DNA of 64,000 bases, from NCBI GenBank assembly GCA_050485385.1, contig JBJHBG010000004.1, positions 1 to 64,000 of the forward strand, read 5' to 3'. How positions within the stretch are numbered: position 1 is the first letter of the stretch; each line of letters opens with the position of its first letter. Below the pieces are notes generated by a model. It was not told the origin of the DNA. It did not search any database and saw only the letters and a program-made list of their open reading frames with translations. The stretch is from RECO01 sp050485385 (GTDB lineage Bacteria > Pseudomonadota > Alphaproteobacteria > Geminicoccales > Geminicoccaceae). Made by a program: the position numbers and the translations under genes. This document shows positions 8,944 through 16,823 of the stretch, one piece after another.

Positions 8944-9930
8944 TCAGCTGCACTCGAAGGTCTCGCCGATCTCGTTGGCGATGGTGCGGATCACCTCCCA
9001 GTGCTGCTGGTAGTTGACCTCGACGAAGCCGTCGGCGTTGGAGAACTCGTCGGCCAGCGCCCCTTCCCACGGGAAGGTCATGAAGGCTTCGCGAATCTGC
9101 GCCTGCAGATCGGGGTGCAGGTTGTAGACATAGCCGTAGGCCGTCGTCGGGAACGTCGCCGACTGGTAGATCGTGACGATGTCGTCGCGGTCGACCACGC
9201 CACGGTCCATCATCCGATGCATGACGCTGTTGGCGATGGCGGCGGCATCGTAGTCACGGTTGGCAACGCCGAGGACCGAATTGTCGTGCGCGCCGGAGAA
9301 TGCGGTTTCGAGATCGGTTTCGACGTTCAGACCGAACTCCGCCGAGAGCAGCGCCGAAGGCGCACGGAAGCCGGAATTCGAAGCCGGGTTGGTGAAGGCC
9401 AGGGTGCGGCCCTTCAGGTCCTCGATGCTCTCGATACCGCTGCCCGGATAGGTGATGATCTCCATCTCGTAGCCGCGCACCTCGCCGTCGACCCCCATCG
9501 TCGCATAGGGGTGGAAGCCGGCGCAGTTGACGGCGAGCGGCACCGAGCCCGTGGCGAACCCGCCGACGTGCAGGCGTCCGGCCCGCATCGCCTCGACCAT
9601 CGCCGCGTAGGACTGGACGGTGAAGTACTGGATGTTCCGCCCCGTCACCTCGGCGAGGTGATCGATGAACTCGGCCCACACCTCGCGGTAAAGCGCCGGG
9701 TCTTCCACTGGGGTGTAGGTGAAGATCAGGGTGGAGGGATCGACCCACTGGCTCTCGTCGGTCGGTACGTCGGCCAGAAGGTCGCCGCTGGTGTCGCAGA
9801 AGCGCGAGTCGAGGTCGCCGCGCGGGCACTCGTCGGCCACGGCGGTGGTGGGCGTCGCCGACACGGCGACGAGGGCGCACAGCGCGAACAGCGAAACGCC
9901 CGCATGCGGATTGTGGCTGCGGTGAAGCAA
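8944..9930 (-). CDS. phnD: Phosphonate/phosphite-type periplasmic binding protein (PhnD family)
   Basis: A 328-residue secreted protein. No ATG gives a proper start; the TTG at 9930 lies 6 bases after GGGAGG and gives a signal peptide ending near TTAVA-D (about residue 32). Mature features of the PhnD family are RNIQYFTVQSYAAMVEAMRAGRLHVGGF and the LKGRTLAFTNPASNSGFRAP region, where the phosphonate group is usually bound. The C-terminal half ends QHWEVIRTIANEIGETF. The mature N-terminus has a two-cysteine insert (about residues 35-46) before the first strand, which could form a disulfide. It supplies ligand to the phnCEE set downstream. Confidence 0.88.
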   Translation of the reverse strand: MLHRSHNPHAGVSLFALCALVAVSATPTTAVADECPRGDLDSRFCDTSGDLLADVPTDESQWVDPSTLIFTYTPVEDPALYREVWAEFIDHLAEVTGRNIQYFTVQSYAAMVEAMRAGRLHVGGFATGSVPLAVNCAGFHPYATMGVDGEVRGYEMEIITYPGSGIESIEDLKGRTLAFTNPASNSGFRAPSALLSAEFGLNVETDLETAFSGAHDNSVLGVANRDYDAAAIANSVMHRMMDRGVVDRDDIVTIYQSATFPTTAYGYVYNLHPDLQAQIREAFMTFPWEGALADEFSNADGFVEVNYQQHWEVIRTIANEIGETFECS

Positions 9931-10121
9931 GGTGGTCCTCCCATCGGTGGGTCCGTCGGCTCGGTCCTGACTAGGGCTGGACCGTGACGATCTGATGACA
10001 GGGCCTGGCTGCATCGTCCCGATGTCGAGGCGGCAGGATCGGGCTGACCGACGTGGCGCGAACGCGCGCCGGATGGGGTGCGTCCACCGACGGAGCTTGC
10101 TGCGCCGTGACGGCCCGCGCC

Positions 10122-11033
10122 TCAGTAGCCCAAATCGGCCTGCACCATGGCGAGGAGCGCGCGGATCGTGGCGTAGTCGAGGGGCGCGTCCTGGCGCGCC
10201 GTGACCTCGCCGAAAGGATAGGTCAAGCCCACCTCGTAGCGCACCTCGCGTGCGCCGTGCGCTTCGTCGGACACCACCGTATCGAGCACGACGCCGACCG
10301 AGGGAAGCTCGAACCGGCGTTGCATGCGCTGCTCGACGTGCAGTTCGAGCAGAAGGCCCAGCGCCGTGCGCAACCGGCCAGCGGCGTCGACCTCGACGAG
10401 CGGCGGCACCGGACCGTCCAGCGGCAGCAGGCCTGCCATCGTCAACACCTCCTCGTGCAGGCTTCGCTGCAGCAGGGCGGGGTTGGCCAGCAGCACCTCG
10501 CGCACGGCGACACTGACTCGCCGGCTGTTGCCCTCGGCATCGGTCACGAACAGGTGCTCGGCCCGCATCAACGGCACGAGCGGCCGCAAGGTGGCGAGAC
10601 GCGGGTCGCGCCGCGCGGCCTCCAACAAGGTGAGGATCGTCGCCTGCTCCGAGTGGCTGCGCGCCTCGATGTCGGCGGTGCGCATGCGGGCGGGTGGCAG
10701 TTCGGTGATGCGGCGTTCGAACCCGAGGCCCAGGCCCGGCAGGCTGAAGGCGAGCGCGACCAACACGCCGGCCGCGGTCGTCGCCAAGGCGCCGCGCGCG
10801 AGCGGCCGGTCGAGGTCGCACTGCCCGGCGCGCCAGACGAGGCCGCATCCGAGCGGGGCGAGTGGCGTCAGCACGGCGACCAGGGCGGCATGGCGCAGGA
10901 TGTCGAGGCTCGTCGCCCAGGCGAAGAGTGCAACCACGGCGGCGCCCAGCGCCAGCGTTTCGGCCAGTTCGACGAACCGCCGCCGGCGCCGGTCGCCATA
11001 GGTCTTGAGGAACGGGTCGGTAGCGGCGCTCAC
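10122..11033 (-). CDS. Unrecognised membrane protein inside the phn cluster
   Basis: A 303-residue protein starting at a GTG that overlaps the stop of the upstream phnE (GTGA, 11030-11033). It has three predicted membrane segments (about residues 25-42, 48-68 and 80-104), then a soluble part of about 200 residues with a long helical stretch (HSEQATILTLLEAARRDPRL) and a beta-rich end (REVRYEVGLTYPFGEVTARQ). I do not recognise the family. It occupies the slot where a second PhnE would be expected for the 11-13.8 kb transporter. It has no coupling-loop or GAGGIG motif, so it is not a PhnE. Sequence and codon use look like those of its neighbours, and the overlap argues that it is expressed. Confidence 0.72.
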   Translation of the reverse strand: MSAATDPFLKTYGDRRRRRFVELAETLALGAAVVALFAWATSLDILRHAALVAVLTPLAPLGCGLVWRAGQCDLDRPLARGALATTAAGVLVALAFSLPGLGLGFERRITELPPARMRTADIEARSHSEQATILTLLEAARRDPRLATLRPLVPLMRAEHLFVTDAEGNSRRVSVAVREVLLANPALLQRSLHEEVLTMAGLLPLDGPVPPLVEVDAAGRLRTALGLLLELHVEQRMQRRFELPSVGVVLDTVVSDEAHGAREVRYEVGLTYPFGEVTARQDAPLDYATIRALLAMVQADLGY

Positions 11034-11860
11034 AGATACATCCTTCGCAGGTAGCCGCTGAGCACGTCGAGCGCGACCACGGTTGCGATGATGATGATCA
11101 GGATCGCGCCCGCCGCCGGATAGTCGAAGGAGCGCATGGCCTCGCCGAAGACCATCCCGATGCCGCCCGCGCCGACGATGCCGACCACCGTCGCCGAGCG
11201 GATGTTCGATTCGAACCGGTAGAGCGCGTAGGAGACCCAAAGCGGCATCACCTGGGGGATCACGCCGTAGAGGATCTCGTCCATCCGTCCCGCACCGGTG
11301 ACGCTGATGCCGTCGACGGGACGGGGGTCGATCGCTTCCACCGCCTCGCTGAACAGCTTGGCGAGCGCCCCGGTGGTCGAAATCCAAAGGGCCAGCGTGC
11401 CGGCCATCGGCCCGAGGCCGACGGCAGCCACGAAGATCAGCGCGAACACGAGGTCGTTGATGGCGCGGCTTGCATCCATCAGCCGCCGCGCCGGCTGGTA
11501 GATCCACCAGGGGGCGAGATTGGTCGCTGACATGAGGCCGAAGGGGATGGCGGTCAGGAGCGCCAGCAGCGTGCCCCAGATCGCCATGTGCATGGTAACC
11601 ACCATCTGCTCGACGTAGATCGACCACATGGTGAAGTCGGGAGGGATGAAGCCGGGCAGGAAACGGCCCGTCGGGCCGGTCGAACCCACGACCATCGAGA
11701 CCATGTTGTCGCTGCCGCGGATCAGATCGCCCAAGCGCAGATCGGTCGCAACGATGCCCCAGACGACGAGGCTCACGACGATGGCCCAAGCGATCGTGCC
11801 GCCGATCGAGCGGCGCGGCGGCTCCGGTGGCAGCGTCACGGTGGTGGCGGGTGCGGCCAT
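11030..11860 (-). CDS. phnE: Phosphonate-type ABC transporter permease
   Basis: A 276-residue PhnE with the first membrane segment at about residues 22-42. The coupling loop (DGISVTGAGRMDEILYGVIPQ) and the motif SNIRSATVVGIVGAGGIGMVF are both present. It lies 68 bases after phnD across a perfect 16-bp hairpin, and its stop overlaps the GTG of the unrecognised membrane protein. It is the only PhnE-type permease of the second transporter, so either it acts as a homodimer or the overlapping protein modifies the channel. Confidence 0.93.
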   Translation of the reverse strand: MAAPATTVTLPPEPPRRSIGGTIAWAIVVSLVVWGIVATDLRLGDLIRGSDNMVSMVVGSTGPTGRFLPGFIPPDFTMWSIYVEQMVVTMHMAIWGTLLALLTAIPFGLMSATNLAPWWIYQPARRLMDASRAINDLVFALIFVAAVGLGPMAGTLALWISTTGALAKLFSEAVEAIDPRPVDGISVTGAGRMDEILYGVIPQVMPLWVSYALYRFESNIRSATVVGIVGAGGIGMVFGEAMRSFDYPAAGAILIIIIATVVALDVLSGYLRRMYL

Positions 11861-11884
11861 GCTGTGCGCTCCTGCATCTCACGG

Positions 11885-11922
11885 GCAGCGCCCGGCCCGC
11901 GCGTCGGCGGGCCGGGCGCTGC
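11885..11922 (-). terminator. Perfect 16-bp hairpin between phnD and phnE
   Basis: GCAGCGCCCGGCCCGC (11885-11900) and its exact reverse complement (11907-11922) flank a 6-base loop. The stem starts 6 bases past the phnD stop in the direction of transcription and is not followed by a T-run. Its position right behind a binding-protein gene suggests transcript stabilisation or partial termination, giving more binding protein than permease. Confidence 0.65.
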
Positions 11923-11928
11923 GACGGA

Positions 11929-12942
11929 TCAGAGACCGGCTTCGAGCAGGCGGACCATCGTCTCCAGATCGGCGAACTGCGCCTCGATCGCGGCGATGCG
12001 CTCGGCCCTTTGTTCCTCGCTCAGCGCGGCGTTCTGCTCGACTTGGCCGCGTTGCTTGGCCAGTTCCAACTGGCGGATCGGGATCAGCTGGTGGTTACTG
12101 GAAGCGCGCCAGACCTCCATGCCGCCGGACGTGCGCGCCAGTACCTCGCGCGCCTCTGCGATCTCCTCGGGCGTGCCGACATGGCCGTAGCCGAGGAAGA
12201 AGCCGCGGATGCGGTTCTTGGTGGCTTCGGGCAGGTTGCCGCGCCACATCATCGGGCTCGAGGGGATCAGCGGCGAGCGCCACACCTCGCGCACCTGCTC
12301 GACCACGTCGGGCGACATGCGCGCCGGCTGGAAGCTGGAGATGGTCGCGAAGTCGGCGGTGCGGTTGGCCACGGCCAGCATCATCGCCTCGTGGCTGGCA
12401 TTGGTGACCGAAGCGAACGCTTCGCTCGGCACCACACCGCGGCGCTGGAACAAGTAGAAATCGGGCACGAGGAAGCCGGAGGTACTGTTGACGTCGCCGA
12501 GTGCTGCGTTCAGCCGGCCGGCATTCTCGAAGATGTCGTCGATCGACTGGATGTCGCTGTCACGGTGCACGATCAGGAGGGTGTGGTAGCCGACGTCGTT
12601 GCCGGCGTTGACACGCTGCGCGAACACCTCCGCCCCGGCGCGATCCGCCGCCTGGACGGCAGCCGCCCCGCCGATATAGGCGATCTCGATCTGGTCGAAG
12701 CGCATCGCCTCGATGATGCCGTTGTAGTCGGGGGCGAAGAACGGCTCGACGGTGTAGCCGGTCTGGGCTTCCATCGCGGCGATGAAGTCGACCCACTGGG
12801 CGCGGAGGTTGTCCGCGCTGTCGGTCGCGATGATGCCGAAGCGGATCGTCTCGAGGTCGGTGGCGTCGTTGGCGACGGCTCCGCTCGCAGCGACGGCGAC
12901 GAGGCCGCCGGCGGCCACGAGGGTGGACAGTTTCGAGAGCAT
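11929..12942 (-). CDS. phnD: Phosphonate/phosphite-type periplasmic binding protein (PhnD family)
   Basis: A 337-residue protein. The start ATG at 12942 is followed by a Sec signal peptide cut after about residue 24 (AVA-ND) and preceded by GGAG. PhnD hallmarks are IRFGIIATDSADNLRAQW at the mature start, TGYTVEPFFAPDYNGIIEAMRFDQIEIAYIGG, and the binding-loop segment GDVNSTSGFLVPDF with the Ser-Thr-Ser triplet typical of PhnD anion sites. The last 60 residues form a long charged helix (EEQRAERIAAIEAQF). It is only distantly similar to the other PhnD, so the two transporters probably differ in ligand. Confidence 0.92.
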   Translation of the reverse strand: MLSKLSTLVAAGGLVAVAASGAVANDATDLETIRFGIIATDSADNLRAQWVDFIAAMEAQTGYTVEPFFAPDYNGIIEAMRFDQIEIAYIGGAAAVQAADRAGAEVFAQRVNAGNDVGYHTLLIVHRDSDIQSIDDIFENAGRLNAALGDVNSTSGFLVPDFYLFQRRGVVPSEAFASVTNASHEAMMLAVANRTADFATISSFQPARMSPDVVEQVREVWRSPLIPSSPMMWRGNLPEATKNRIRGFFLGYGHVGTPEEIAEAREVLARTSGGMEVWRASSNHQLIPIRQLELAKQRGQVEQNAALSEEQRAERIAAIEAQFADLETMVRLLEAGL

Positions 12943-12970
12943 GGCGGTCTCCTTGTTGGCGTTGCGGCCC

Positions 12971-13837
12971 TCAGCGCCGGGCGCCGACGACCAAGGGCAC
13001 GGGGTCGGTGAGGTCGGCAGTGAGGCCGGCATCCTCGGCCTCGGCGCCGTAGACCTCGGTCAGCAGCGCGCGGTCGAAACTCGAGGGCGGGCCGTCGAAC
13101 ACGACGCGCCCCGCCTTCAGCGCCACGATCCGGTGGCAGTAGCGGCGGGCGAACTCGACCTGATGCAGCGACACGACGACGGTGACGCCATCGCGCCGGT
13201 TGATGTCGCACAGCGCCTCCATGACGCGGCGGGCGGATTCGGGATCGAGCGAGGCGATGGGCTCGTCGGCGAGGATCAGCCGCGCCCGCTGCACCAGCGC
13301 ACGGGCGATGGCCGCGCGCTGCTGTTGGCCGCCGGACAACGTGCCCGCACGCTGATCGGCATGGGCGGCGATGCCGACGCGGTCGAGGGCCGCCATCGCG
13401 TCGCGCACCTCGCTCGCCGTGAACCAACCGCTCCAGCGACGCAGGCGCGGCATCTGCCCGAGCCGCCCGATCAGGACGTTGGTCAGGAGTGGAAGCCGAT
13501 CGACGAGGTTGAACTGCTGGAAGATGAAGCCGATCTCGCGCCGCACCCGACGCAGGTCGCGTGCGGCTCGACCACCCTCTTGCACCGTTCGGCCGAAGAC
13601 CTCGACCCGGCTCGAGCGATGCTCGGCGAGGGTCAGGCCGGTGACATGCCGCAACAGGGTGCTCTTGCCCGACCCGGACGGCCCGATCAGGCCCACCACC
13701 TCGCCTTTCGCGAACCGCAGCGTCACGCCGTCGAGGGCAGCACGCCACGCGCCGCCGACGCGATAGCGGCGTGTCAGATCGGTAAGGGCCACCGCCGGCA
13801 CGGTGGCGCGGCTGGTGATTTCGGCGAGGCGCGACAC
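12971..13837 (-). CDS. phnC: Phosphonate-type ABC transporter ATPase
   Basis: A 288-residue ATPase. The start is a GTG at 13837 preceded at 4-5 bases by GGAGG; the frame stays open far upstream but without family similarity. Visible motifs are Walker A GPSGSGKST near residue 50, signature LSGGQQQR, Walker B LILADEPIASLD, switch VVSLHQVEFA, and the PhnC-type stretch IGFIFQQFNLVDRLPLLTNVL. It is the first gene of the cluster, so a promoter should lie between 13838 and the transposase remnant; I see no clear -35/-10 pair. Confidence 0.93.
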   Translation of the reverse strand: MSRLAEITSRATVPAVALTDLTRRYRVGGAWRAALDGVTLRFAKGEVVGLIGPSGSGKSTLLRHVTGLTLAEHRSSRVEVFGRTVQEGGRAARDLRRVRREIGFIFQQFNLVDRLPLLTNVLIGRLGQMPRLRRWSGWFTASEVRDAMAALDRVGIAAHADQRAGTLSGGQQQRAAIARALVQRARLILADEPIASLDPESARRVMEALCDINRRDGVTVVVSLHQVEFARRYCHRIVALKAGRVVFDGPPSSFDRALLTEVYGAEAEDAGLTADLTDPVPLVVGARR

Positions 13838-13902
13838 GAGACCTCCATCACGGTCCAGCGCTCGGGAATACCGGCCAACGGTGACAGCTTGGCGACCGCG
13901 CC

Positions 13903-14404
13903 GGTCGTGCCGTGCTTCGGCTACAAGAGCCACGTCACCGCAACCCCGGGACCGACCGCCGGCACGGCTTCGTCCGCGGCTACACCCTGACCCACGCCGC
14001 GGCCCACGACGGCGCGGAACTCGGTGCGGTGCTCGATCCGAACAACACGGCGAGCACGGTGTTGGCCGACACGGCCTATCGCTCGCAGGCGACCCTCGAC
14101 ATGCTGGCGCGCGTGGCATCACCGAGCGCCTGCAGCGGTCGAAGCCCAGGGGGCAAACCGATGCCGCAGCGCGTTCGCCGCGGCAACGCCAAGCGGGCCA
14201 AGGTTCGTGTTCACGTCGAGCACGTCTTCGCCGTAGAGCAGCGCTGCCTCGGGCTCGTCGTCCGTACCGTTGGCCCACCCCAAGCGGCTCGCCGCTCGGG
14301 GACCCCGAGGCAAGGCTCGCGCCGAAGCCAAGCTCGGTCTCGCCAACCTCGTCACCGACATACTCCGCCTCGCCTGGTTCGAGACCCGACCTGCACCCGC
14401 GTGA
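13903..14404 (+). pseudogene. IS5-family transposase remnant (C-terminal half, frameshifted)
   Basis: Similarity to IS5-type transposases runs through three frames: FGYKSHV (13918 on), RHGFVRGYTLTHAAAHDG and DPNNTASTVLADTAYRSQ (to about 14115), ITERLQRSKPRG, then MPQRVRRGNAKRAKVR, VEHVFAVEQ and LGLVVRTVG (to about 14275), and finally AKLGLANLVTDILRLAWFE ending at the TGA 14402-14404. The D and E of the DDE core (TAYRS, VEHVFA) are still readable. The N-terminal half is gone and no terminal inverted repeats were found. It is a dead fragment at the boundary between the phn cluster and the deaminase gene. Confidence 0.82.
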
Positions 14405-14617
14405 GCCAAGGGCGTAAAGCCCGATCCCGAGACCCGCATCGCCCCAGCCCCGCGCGATCCGAAACGGCGAGACCCCAACCTCAGCGGCCTGCCAAGCGCC
14501 CGAAACGGCCCTCGGCACCATCGAGGACCGCCAATAGCCGGGTTGTTCGAGATGTCCGTCTGGCGGGCCGAGGGGACGGGCAGGGGCAGTAGGCCGCCCG
14601 GCCTCGCGCGCGGTCGC

Positions 14618-16150
14618 TCAATGACGGTGGCCGCAACCGGCGTTGGGCACGTCGAACAACGCCGGTAGCGTGTCGGCAGCGATCGGATGTTCCAGGCAGC
14701 GTCGGTAGATGGCCTCGTAGGCGGCCCGCATCTCGCCGACGCTTGCATCGGCCCGGTCGAGCGCTGCCGCCAACCCCTCGTGCGCGGAGGCCGTCTCGGC
14801 AAGGATCTTCGGTTCGTCGAACCGAGTGAAGGTGCCTCCCTCCATCACCACCTCGCCATCGACCACGACGAGCGCCAGATTTTGGCCGCTTTCCGCATAG
14901 ACCAGTTGGCGGAGTGCGTCGTTCAGCGGCGTAAACGCGGGCGATCGCAAGCTGTAGCCGACGATGTCGGCGGTCATTCCGACAGAAAGACGGCCGATCC
15001 GATCGTCGAGCCCGAGCGCGCGCGCACCCTGAACGGTCGCCGCCGCCCACGCCTCGGCGGCACTCACCCACTGCTCGTGGTCGGGGCTTCGCAGTTTTTG
15101 GATCAAGGCCGTGTTGTTGACCGCCTTCAGCATGCTCATCGTGAAGCTGGAGCCGCAGGCGTCCGTGCCGAGGCTGACGTTGACCCCTGCAGCGAGCAGT
15201 TCCCGCACCGGGCAAAGCCCCGAGCCCAGCGACAGGTTGCTGGTCGGATTGTGCTGCAACGTGGCGCCCGTTCGCGCCAGGATATCGATCTCGCGCGGGT
15301 TCAGCCAAACCCCGTGGATCAGGGAAACGCCCGGCCGCAGGAAGCCTATTCGGTCGAGGTACTCGATCATCGTGCAGCCGTAGAAGAGCTGACCGGTCAC
15401 GACTTGCAGCCGTGTCTCCTGGACGTGGATCACGATGGGCAGGTCGTGATCGTCGGCGAGACGGCGCAGGCGCAAAAGGAACGACTCGCTGCAGCGTTGC
15501 GGTGCCGACGGGGAGACCGCCATGGCGACGCGCCGGCTGCGCGGGTGGCGTTCGCGCAGGAGTTGCGTCACGTGGCTCAGGATTTCCTCCGGCGTCGAGC
15601 GCGGTTTGGCGCCGAGTTCGGCGAGCAAAGCTGGCGGGAAGGTTTCTTCGACGAACGGCACGGCCTTGAAGAACGGCTGATCGAACATGCCGGGGGCGAC
15701 GAGTGCGCGGATTCCTGCGTCTTCATAGGCTTGGAACACCGCCTCGACATGCTCGGGCACGAGAATCGGCGATACGTTGAGATCATCGACCACGGTCGTG
15801 GTGCCGGACCGGAGCGCCTCGATCGCGCCCACCATGGTCCGCAGATAGACTTGGCGCGCCGTCATCGGTACCGCGTCCGGTGGGCGAACGAAGTTCATCC
15901 ACACTTCGAGCGGCAGGTTCTCGTAGCGCCCCTTCGCGAAGTTCTCGTGGCTGTGCGTGTGGCCGTTGACCAGTCCGGGCGTCAGCAGCAGACCGTTGGC
16001 ATCGACCACGTCGCCGGCCGGCTCCGACGTTCCGGCCGGTCGGATGTCGGCGATGCGCGTGCCATCGATGAACACGTCGACTGGCGTGCTGGAGAACCGC
16101 GCCGGATGGTCGAGCAGGGCCAGGGCGTTGACGATCGTCCGCGTCGGCAT
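14618..16150 (-). CDS. Amidohydrolase-superfamily deaminase/hydrolase (TrzA/AtzA/SsnA type)
   Basis: A 510-residue cytosolic metal-dependent hydrolase. The metal-binding HxH is at about residues 66-68 (GLVNGHTHSHE), later histidines are in VIHVQET and LIHGVWLN, and the catalytic aspartate is in SLGTDACGSS. The order matches aminohydrolases acting on ring amines or halides (guanine, cytosine, triazine, SAH). The ATG at 16150 is chosen because homologous sequence begins there (RTIVNALALLDHPARF). Its divergent position to a tricarboxylate-type transporter suggests it processes the solute imported by that system. The true substrate cannot be told. Confidence 0.88.
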   Translation of the reverse strand: MPTRTIVNALALLDHPARFSSTPVDVFIDGTRIADIRPAGTSEPAGDVVDANGLLLTPGLVNGHTHSHENFAKGRYENLPLEVWMNFVRPPDAVPMTARQVYLRTMVGAIEALRSGTTTVVDDLNVSPILVPEHVEAVFQAYEDAGIRALVAPGMFDQPFFKAVPFVEETFPPALLAELGAKPRSTPEEILSHVTQLLRERHPRSRRVAMAVSPSAPQRCSESFLLRLRRLADDHDLPIVIHVQETRLQVVTGQLFYGCTMIEYLDRIGFLRPGVSLIHGVWLNPREIDILARTGATLQHNPTSNLSLGSGLCPVRELLAAGVNVSLGTDACGSSFTMSMLKAVNNTALIQKLRSPDHEQWVSAAEAWAAATVQGARALGLDDRIGRLSVGMTADIVGYSLRSPAFTPLNDALRQLVYAESGQNLALVVVDGEVVMEGGTFTRFDEPKILAETASAHEGLAAALDRADASVGEMRAAYEAIYRRCLEHPIAADTLPALFDVPNAGCGHRH

Positions 16151-16331
16151 GGCGCGGTTCTCCTCGAGCTTGAACCATACGAGATGAGTATAGAGTTCCA
16201 GTTTCGGCCGCGCCTGACAACATGGTGCCGCTGCCGCCGCGGCGGGCATCTCTTGGCACGTACGTTGCAGGTCGGCTACGTAGGAACACTTGGCACCAGC
16301 GCAGATGCCTGCCGCGAAATGGGGAGGGTGT

Positions 16332-16823
16332 ATGGGCAGGACCGTGGCCGTTGCCCTTTTCGGGCTGCTCTTCGGCGCCGTGGTCGTCGTGTTGGTGCCC
16401 AGCCATGCGGGTCGCGATGGCTATGCAGCCCTGGCGAACATTCAAAGCCCGGCTTTTTTCCCTTTGGTGCTGGCAATCGGCCTGCTGGCGACGAGCTTCG
16501 TCGTGTTGGTCTCGGGTTGGCTCGGGCGTAATCGGCCGCCAACCGACGTCCCCGCCGAGACGGCACCCGATCCGGCAGAGCAACGGATCGAGGCGCCCTG
16601 GCGCCTGCTGCTGACCATCGCTTTGATCGTCGGCTATTACGTGGGGCTCTCCTGGCTGGGCATGCTGCCCGCCTCCGTCGGGCTCATCCTGCTGTTGGGC
16701 TTGGTGCTGGGTTTTCGGAATTACGTCGTCCTGGTGCTCGTGGCGGTGACGTTGCCGTTGGGGATCTATTTCCTGTTTCGGAGACTGCTCTACGTCCTGC
16801 TGCCGGAGGGGCGTTTGTTTTGA
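16332..16823 (+). CDS. tctB: Tripartite tricarboxylate transporter small membrane subunit
   Basis: A 163-residue protein with four hydrophobic segments (near residues 5-23, 38-58, 90-108 and 112-150), the TctB layout. The start ATG at 16332 has GGGAGG just upstream; an in-frame TTG 42 bases earlier is less likely. It forms the membrane complex with TctA, and its stop overlaps the tctA TTG start (TTGA). TctB proteins diverge fast, so identification rests on topology and its place before tctA. Confidence 0.85.
   Translation: MGRTVAVALFGLLFGAVVVVLVPSHAGRDGYAALANIQSPAFFPLVLAIGLLATSFVVLVSGWLGRNRPPTDVPAETAPDPAEQRIEAPWRLLLTIALIVGYYVGLSWLGMLPASVGLILLLGLVLGFRNYVVLVLVAVTLPLGIYFLFRRLLYVLLPEGRLF

Noticed and set aside
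14381..14394. GGTTCGAGACC, like a tRNA T-loop
   Set aside because: It lies in the transposase remnant (codes for WFETR) and no cloverleaf can be formed around it. No tRNA was found in the window.
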